Shown: positions 57,265-64,000 of the stretch, piece after piece
Position numbering within the stretch: the first letter of the stretch is position 1
How the letters are laid out: every line of letters begins with the position of its first letter
Assembly (NCBI GenBank): GCA_963930655.1
Contig: OZ005605.1
Span: forward strand, 21,893,501 to 21,957,500
Direction of reading: 5' to 3'
Origin: Myrica gale
Taxonomy: Eukaryota > Streptophyta > Magnoliopsida > Fagales > Myricaceae
DNA: 64,000 bases
The notes under the pieces: model-generated
What the model was told of the DNA's origin: nothing
What the model saw: only the letters and a program-made list of their open reading frames with translations
Database searches by the model: none
Position numbers and translations under genes: made by a program

Positions 57265-58114
57265 TGCTCCCGGCGTAGGAGTCCGGATATGTTCGGTTTA
57301 GTAGGGTTTTAGAGAAGTTTTTAATATGTATATTGAATATTATTTTATTGGTGTCTGTAAAAAGTGGAGAGATAAATGATTTGATGTAATTATTTAATAA
57401 AAAAATATTGTAGTTATGTGAAAAGTAGAGAGAATTTATGTTGAATAAAAAAATAAAAATGTATTAAAGATTGTGTAAAATGTATTGATATTTGTGTTTG
57501 GATTCTGTATATATTCTGTGATAATTTTACGAATATATTTGAATCCTAAAAAAATGGTAAGCGCCTTTGTCGATGAGATTTGTCGAGGAGTTTGATACAA
57601 TCTTAAGTTATGTACGTTTCCTGCGTAACTCAAGCCAGAGTTTCATCATTCAAAACACTGGCTCTTTCTATGTGGGAACGACAGCGTGGATATAATAAAG
57701 CTAACCTTTACCTAGCAGTCAGAAATCGGCACAGTTTAGGTGACGTTGGTTTTATAAAAAATTGCAAAAATTATAAGATTTTTTTTATAAAATTGTGAAC
57801 ATGTACATAGATAGAAGTTTTGTAGGTTTTGTATAAAAATTATTGTAAAATTTTAAATATATTTAATTTTAAATATATTTTGTAAAAAAATATAAAAATA
57901 TTATTTAGAAACTTTTTAATGTAGACATCGGTACAGTAGTAGTTTTTACAATTTTTTACTCTCAGGCTACCGTAACTTTTACACTATACACTCTAAACGA
58001 GTGGTCTAGTTAGACATAATAATATTATAATATATTTTATTTTTAAATTATACATTTTATTATATATAAAATATGAAAAAAATTATATAAATACAACTAA
58101 AATTATATAAAAAT
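57265..58114. other. GBPL3 upstream region
   Basis: Strongly AT-rich, with no gene. It probably includes the remaining GBPL3 promoter and degraded MITE-like DNA at about 57300-57480. Confidence 0.4.
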
Positions 58115-58609
58115 GGTAAAATCATAGTTAGCATCATAAGTATGAGCAAAAATCAAATTGATACCCATAACTATCAATTCAGAGATTTGAGATCCATAAT
58201 TTTTGAAAATCATAAATTCTAGCTCCGTCTAAATTAGGCGTTAAATGCGACATCAAATCATGCAAAATGACCAAAATGCCCCCACCAAGACTAAATTTTA
58301 ATAAATTAAGAAAAATTAAGAAATTAATTAAAATTAAATATATTATTGAAATAGAGTTTCAATAGTTTTATTTTAAAAATATTACTTTAAAAAAAATATT
58401 TTTTATTTTTAATGAATTTTTTAGTAATTTTATCTTGGAAGGGCATTTTGGTCATTTTACATGATTTTTCATCGGATTTAATGCCTAATTTAGACAAGAG
58501 GCTATAATTGATAATTTTCAAAAGTTATGGGTCCTAAATTGCTGAGTTTATAGTTAGGGGTACCAATTTTATTTTTGGTTAAACTTATGGGGCTAGCTAT
58601 GACTTTATC
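58115..58609. mobile_element. long-TIR MITE (Mutator-like)
   Basis: About 495 bp with inverted arms of roughly 190 bases: left ggtaaaatcatagttagcat and caaaatgcccccaccaagac; right ggaagggcattttggtcatt and ggctagctatgactttatc. Flanks tataaaaat and taaaaaaat fit a 9-bp target duplication with one mismatch. Same family as 39835-40160. Confidence 0.75.
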
Positions 58610-61530
58610 TAAAAAAATCTCAAAGAATTTTCTTGACTTAAGAATATATAACACACATTTATATTAGCCAAAACTGAGTATGTTGTAAAGACACTAGTGA
58701 TAATATGTAATACCCCTCTCCTACTTATCTATGTGGCATAGTTTTATTTTTATATATAAAATGTAAACTCTGATATAATTATGTTATGTGATAATTTATT
58801 TAAATTATTTATCTTTGTTTTTCACCATAGCTGGGCAAGCAGGGTACCGGGGTGGCGGAGAGAAAACTCGGGCTAGCTGGGTGAAGTTGCCCGGGCTGGC
58901 TGAGTATTGTTACCCGGGTTGTCTACTTGTGGATGACCGAGCTGTTTGCATGAAAATTCCCGGGCATTCTGCATAGTTTTATATTTCCTATTGTATCCGT
59001 ATGGTGCTGGAGGTCTAAGTTAGGGGCTTACAATTGGCTCAAACTTTGACTTAAGTTCACCTTAGAAACGTGAGTTAGGGGAGATCCGGGTGGCTTTTTG
59101 TGATTGGTTCTTTAGTTCATGCAATGATAACCTAACCTATTCTAACCCTTGTAGACTAGCGAGGGGATACGTACCATCTGCTCTTCATTTTTCCCAGCCT
59201 TAGTTGCCACTTGCCTTAAATGTATATAACTCATAAAACTACCTCGTACCAAAAGCACTTTCTCCTACCAAACTGGAAACACTTTCTTTCTCTTACCTAC
59301 CAAACTAAAAACAAAATGAAGATTTCAGCTAATCAAGTACGAAAGAAAAGAGAAGATTTAAGAAAAAGGTTGAGCCCGAGGCACACTCTTTTCCTTCCTT
59401 AATCATGCTTGTCTTTTCTTGCCTTCGTTGATTGTTTTGTTGTTCAGGTGCTTTTATTCACGAAATCAAGACAAACTTCTTCTAAGGTATGGGTATAAAG
59501 CCAAAAATAGAGGATTTGGGGTACTTGTGTACTTATATAGAGAGTTGAGGATTTTTATTGCTTAATATGGGGAGACCGGGCAGCGTGCTTTTCATAGTTT
59601 TTTTGTATGGATGAATCTAGTTGGGCTTTGGAATATTTGAATCATTCAATTTTTAGTAACTTTAGAAAGCAATACAACCATACATATAAGTTATTGGACC
59701 TGTCTTTGATAGCACGTTGATTTATGATGTTTTATTAGTTTTGTACATGAGCATGTTGAACTTATGTTGTTTTGTTCTGATTTATAAAAATACATGGGCT
59801 GGATATGGTACGTGGATATATGAGAATGATTATGAAAAACTCTTGTTGACCTAAACATTTTGTTATGCTGTCCAAAACACCTACATAATATACTTGGATT
59901 TGAAACCTCGAAATTTGTGGACATGTAGGAAATGATCACAGTAGGATAGTGCAAGTCACCACTGAAAGGAGTGGGTGATATCCCTGGCGTGAAATAATAT
60001 ACGCTTGACAGGGTCCTGGTGCAAGGAGCACAGGACAGTCCCATAGAAAGGGAGAGGACGCACAACCCTACTCTGGGGGATAGAACATAGTAATGAAATG
60101 ACACCTCTATTGAACCAAAAAGAAAGAAAGAAAGACAGTGCAATGACTGAGAAACATGTGCATAATTATATATTACATTGTTCATATTATTCACTCTGCT
60201 ATATGCTACTTAACTGTTTATTAGATTATTCATGCTTCCTTATTTTTAAAAGATAGTAAACATGTTTCATTTCCCCCTTACTGAGTCAGTAGGACTCACC
60301 CATTCTATTTGTTTAAATTTTGTACGTACCACCGTGGACCCCAGACTTGTCAAATGCTGATATTCGCAAACGAGCAGATTTTGGACATAGATCCGTATAT
60401 TTTAAAGATGACTATCTGGACTTTTATTTCTGAGTCATTTGAGGTTTTCGTGGGTTATGATTCTGAGTGGTATCTTAAAGATCTTGTTTTACCAGTTCCT
60501 TTGGTAGAGGACATTGGGGATGTTGAGATCGACTCAACCCTCCTACTTTTTTACCCTTCTCCACCGGTACCACCGGTAAAGGGTATAAGGGAGAATGAGA
60601 TAATTGATCTCACTTATGATACTGAATCTTAAATAGATCAGTTGTAGCCTAGGTGGGTTAAACTATCTTTTGAGAGCTAGTTTGAGTAGCTGAGTTTCTT
60701 ATATGTATCGGACGTAAAGTTTTTGTCAGCTTCCGTCTTAGTTTATATTTTCTCTCACTTTTGTATTACTTTTGTATCCTCATGATGGAGTTGATATTGT
60801 ACAGGCTTGTAATGAAAAAGTTTTATATGTGTATTTTCTGCTTCATTTTCCTGATAGTTTAAATTTACATTTTTATCCCCGTGATTAATTCTTTTAATCT
60901 AAATTAAATCAGTTAAAATGCCTTCTTATTACGTCTTGAAATTTTTATTTTCCCTCCTTAATATACATATATTTTTCTTAAACATTTTTGCTAAAACTTT
61001 CCAACACCACCTATGAGGTCTTAAGAAGATTAGTTTGTGCAGTAATTCTCGTCTGTGTGCATTCTATTACTATAAGAGAACCTAGGGGGTAAGTAATGGC
61101 ACGTGGAGTGACATAATACAAAGTAAATATAAACAAGAAAGAGTTTGAAAATACTATAAGAGGAGAAAACACTATATTCTTTATTTTTTAAATAAATATA
61201 TTTTTAACAATAACTTTTTACTATTCAAAAGTTGGAGTTTTAAGAAAAATATATAGATTTTGAAAGATTTATGTTGAATCCTTTATTTTTTTAGTCTGAT
61301 TAAATATGTTTTTAAAATTTGTCAAAACTAAAAATGATATGTTATTGTTGAATATTCAAGGCCAAAATTTATATTTCAAATTCCTAATAGGCTAAAAATT
61401 GTTTGAGGGGACATTTTTTAAAATTTTGGAGGGGCCAGTAACATAGTTTGTACAAAAAAAGTGGCATATTAGCAAAGGGGGATAGTTCACTTTTCAAAAA
61501 CTTTGGGGGTGAAGGCGTCATTGTCACACC
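58610..61530. other. repeat-derived DNA, no supported gene
   Basis: It starts near a tgtaatacccctctcc motif (58707) of the kind found at LTR starts. It carries short frames (58788-58976; 60309-60632, the latter rich in Asp/Glu/Pro) that I do not recognise. A segment near 60284-60303 (ccttactgagtcagtaggac) is related, in opposite orientation, to one near 61775-61805, suggesting two copies of one old repeat. Confidence 0.35.
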
Positions 61531-63091
61531 TCAGACCTGACAGGGTATGACAGTGGACTTTTCCTCACTATTTAAAAAAAACTTGCCATAAAGAGGCTTT
61601 ATTCATTAAAAAATAAACGTAGATAAAGCTCTCACTCTTAAAATCATACATATAACTAAAAGTCTCTCAATAAAACAGAGTTATGCAATAAAACTTCATT
61701 CTCATCAATCTCAACTCGCAAGTTATCTAAGCATGATCCTCAGCATGCTCCTCATAATTTTCTAAAGATAGAAACATATTAACGGAGTGAGTTCGACAAC
61801 TCAGTAAGCAGAGAATAAAATAATGTTGACAATATAATATTTTTAAAATAATTTCCAAAATATCTTTTTGAAAGAATAATTCAGAAAATTCTCTTGGACA
61901 ATATCAGTAAGCCATATTTACCCCTATGGCAGGGTTGTGCAACGACTTATTCGGCGGCCAACCAAAGTAAATCAACAGTATGTGAAATTCACTCTACCAA
62001 GACTTAGTGACAACACCAAACGTGCACTAGGGAGAATCCACACAAAAACCATTCCGAATAATGAATACACCAGTAATCAGTAATAAGATTGTCATTGGGA
62101 TTTGAAAACATTAATAAGTAACAGAAACAATAATTTGTATCTCAGCATAAACAACAAAATAACAATAATTCATGAATTCAAAACAGGCTTCAGTATGTCT
62201 CCAAAAACTTGTCATTTCACATTTTCGAGGAAAAACTGTATCGTTACTCCGCATACCTGTCTTGCTTTGAATAATATCCCCACTACTAGCACAACCTAAC
62301 AATAATCGAAAGTATAATTAGGAATTGAATTATATTGAAACGAAACCTAAATTTCACGTTGCACAATTCGTTCAAATATTTGAAACGAATTAAACACGTG
62401 ATTGGAGTATAGAAAGAACATAGCATACTCACACTGCTTAAGAGGTAAAAAACTTCAAAGACTGATAGTGAAAGGGAAAGGGAGAAAGAACTCAAAAATG
62501 GTTGTGAGGTCAGATTCGAGAGGTGTGCTCGATCTCTGAACGAGCTTATCCTTTTATAGGTGAGGCGAACTCGAATTTTGGCCGACAAATCATTGAATAA
62601 CGTCTGAAACTGTTGATCTTTCGTAATCCCCATTAACCACGATAGATTGCATAATTTAGTGAGAAACTTCGAGATACTTACAATAGAGTTGAAAAGACCA
62701 CGGAAATCATACGAAAGAAGTGTAATAGATGAGGAAATGAAGATAGAGAGATTTATGAGAGAGAGTGTCAGGTAATCGGCGAAAAGGAAACTGAAACCAA
62801 AAGCATTCGAAAAGTTTAGACTTGAGAAAGAAGAAGATCAAAACGCACAGTTTTATTAAAACTTAAATCCAGCAAAAACAAGTTTAAATATAATAAAACT
62901 TCATCAAGATAAATAAAACGCGCAAGGCGCCTTAGTGGTCAGTTGCGCCTTTCCCAAGCGCACAGGTTCTAATCCTAGTTGCACCTCTTTTATTACCTCA
63001 TTTAAAACCCTATGATGCATAAATATAAAAGCGCACTAAGGGTTCGAAACCCAGGAGTCTTTTTTTTTTAATAACGGGTCATCACAACCAT
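61531..63091 (-). repeat. possible LTR-like or LARD-like repeat block
   Basis: Bounded on the minus strand by tgtgatgacccgttatt at 63091 and by aggtgtgaca at 61531. Such TG...CA ends with a 'tgtgatgaccc' start are common in plant LTRs, but no matching second LTR or clear target duplication is present. It contains tRNA-like pol III boxes near 62931-62975 and 63041. Fossil and non-coding if real. Confidence 0.25.
62931..62988 (+). repeat. tRNA-like sequence with A and B boxes
   Basis: cttagtggtcagttgc resembles an A box, and ggttctaatcc (62965-62975) is a good B box about 30 bases on. It lacks a complete cloverleaf that I can draw, so it is a tRNA relic or SINE head, not a tRNA gene. Confidence 0.35.
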
Positions 63092-64000
63092 GACCCACTG
63101 CCCCCCTCTACTATTGTCCTAAAGTATCATTTTTGTTACATTTCACTCTCAAACTACACTTCCCTAACAGTTTGCACCATCTGTCCATAATTTTCGTCAA
63201 TTTGAATTGAAAACCAATCACGTGCGTCTCACATGATTGGTTTACATTTTTGCCCTTCGTTTGGTTTACTGCCAACATCCCAACTTTTCCATATCAGAAT
63301 TTTGAAAATGCCACTTATTCTTCTTCTTCAAGTTAATCTATTCTCTATTGTGGGGTTTGCAACATCTCACAAGTTTTTGAAGTTGCTTCCCTTTCTACAC
63401 GAGGTGCTTCCATTTCCACGAAAGGCCACCTATCGCTGTAATTTCTACGAAATTGAAGCCAAGATCATCGAGTTGCTACAAAGAATGTCTTCATGCAGTC
63501 ACTTGTCTGAAAACCCCAACAAATATCTATCTCCTTCTCCTTTCACTCAGGATTTGCTTTCAAATCTATTTAAAATTTAGTTTCAGTAGTTCTTTGTAGA
63601 ATGTATTACGTAGGGTTAGTTAAAATTAGTTATTTTCTTAAACTTACATAATGTATATTATTCCAGCCGAGAAATGTCTCCACTGCTGAGTGGTGCAAAT
63701 TCTGTCACTGCTACGAGTGGGCCAACACAAGGAACTCCAACTTGTTACTGTGCAATCGATGTAGCTCTCTCATATAAAGAACTTTGTGATCATTTGGAAC
63801 AAAATTGCACAGCAAGAACCTCGGCCTGCAAATCAAAGACACGTGTTAGATCCATGCCATGCATCACATCACAAGCAACTACAGTTTAATGGAGATATTT
63901 AATTCAAAACTTTTGCTTTTATGAGTCGCAGTGCAAAAATTGACTTAACAGAGTGTGGACCACTAAGAAAGCAACAACACCAATCAATATCTTTATATAG
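63092..64000. other. right edge, no recognised gene
   Basis: Two plus-strand frames, 63233-63580 and 63674-63889, have short protein-like stretches (for example GTPTCYCAIDVALSYKELCD) but no domain I can name. The second is faintly reminiscent of GRF zinc-finger starts of transposon-linked proteins. Could be part of an element or gene continuing beyond the window. Confidence 0.25.

Noticed and set aside
60309-60632. 107-codon acidic, proline-containing frame
   Set aside because: No domain recognised, and it sits in repeat-like DNA. Mentioned in the region entry but not supported as a gene.
62931-62988. Functional tRNA gene
   Set aside because: A and B boxes are suggestive, but I could not draw a complete acceptor stem and anticodon arm.
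63674-63889. GRF zinc-finger protein fragment
   Set aside because: Only CYC and a weak following pattern match; the conserved NPGRRF part is not visible.

Overview
This is nuclear DNA from a eudicot plant, probably woody. The evidence is GT-AG introns, plant-only gene families (HAESA-type LRR receptor kinase, CR4-like kinase, SND-type NAC, plant GBPL3-type GTPase) and AT-rich intergenic DNA packed with plant transposons. I cannot name the species. No rRNA gene, convincing tRNA gene or CRISPR array was seen.

Four host genes are supported. (1) HSL1/HAESA-like LRR receptor kinase, 10847-14240 (+), two exons, 994 aa. (2) A membrane-anchored CR4-like kinase without ectodomain, 22233-23234 (+), 333 aa, lacking key catalytic residues and therefore probably a pseudokinase. 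(3) A NAC factor of the SND2/SND3 clade, 35620-38280 (+), three exons, 306 aa. (4) A GBPL3-type guanylate-binding GTPase, 57057-41404 (-), 14 exons over 15.7 kb, about 1062 aa. All four read through without damage. From memory of Arabidopsis locus numbers, genes 1-3 match a conserved block (At1g28390, At1g28440, At1g28470, with paralogues At4g28490 and At4g28500).

Layout: 0-10 kb is gene-poor, with a Tourist-like MITE and a very young 1.2-kb TRIM-type LTR element (8225-9453) carrying a GC-rich 56-bp tandem array. 10.8-14.2 kb is HSL1. 15.0-19.9 kb is a nest of LINE pieces, a GC-rich retroposon and a possible hAT element. 20.3-20.8 kb is a long-TIR MITE and 22.2-23.2 kb the pseudokinase. 25.25-27.8 kb is a decayed hAT element with transposase remnants. 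31.5-34.3 kb is a MITE cluster including a duplication in which the MITE is flipped. 35.6-38.3 kb is the NAC gene with a MULE-type MITE in its second intron. 38.8-40.7 kb holds more MITEs. 41.4-57.1 kb is GBPL3; its introns hold a young, broken Ty3/gypsy element (intron 1), a Tourist-like MITE (intron 2) and an internally deleted LINE (intron 5). 57.3-64 kb is repeat-derived with no supported gene.

The genes do not form an operon-like unit. HSL1 (peptide perception, stomatal and abscission signalling), SND-type NAC (secondary walls) and GBPL3 (nuclear immune GTPase) act in separate pathways. Much of the window's interest lies in how transposons have expanded and rearranged the spaces between and within them.
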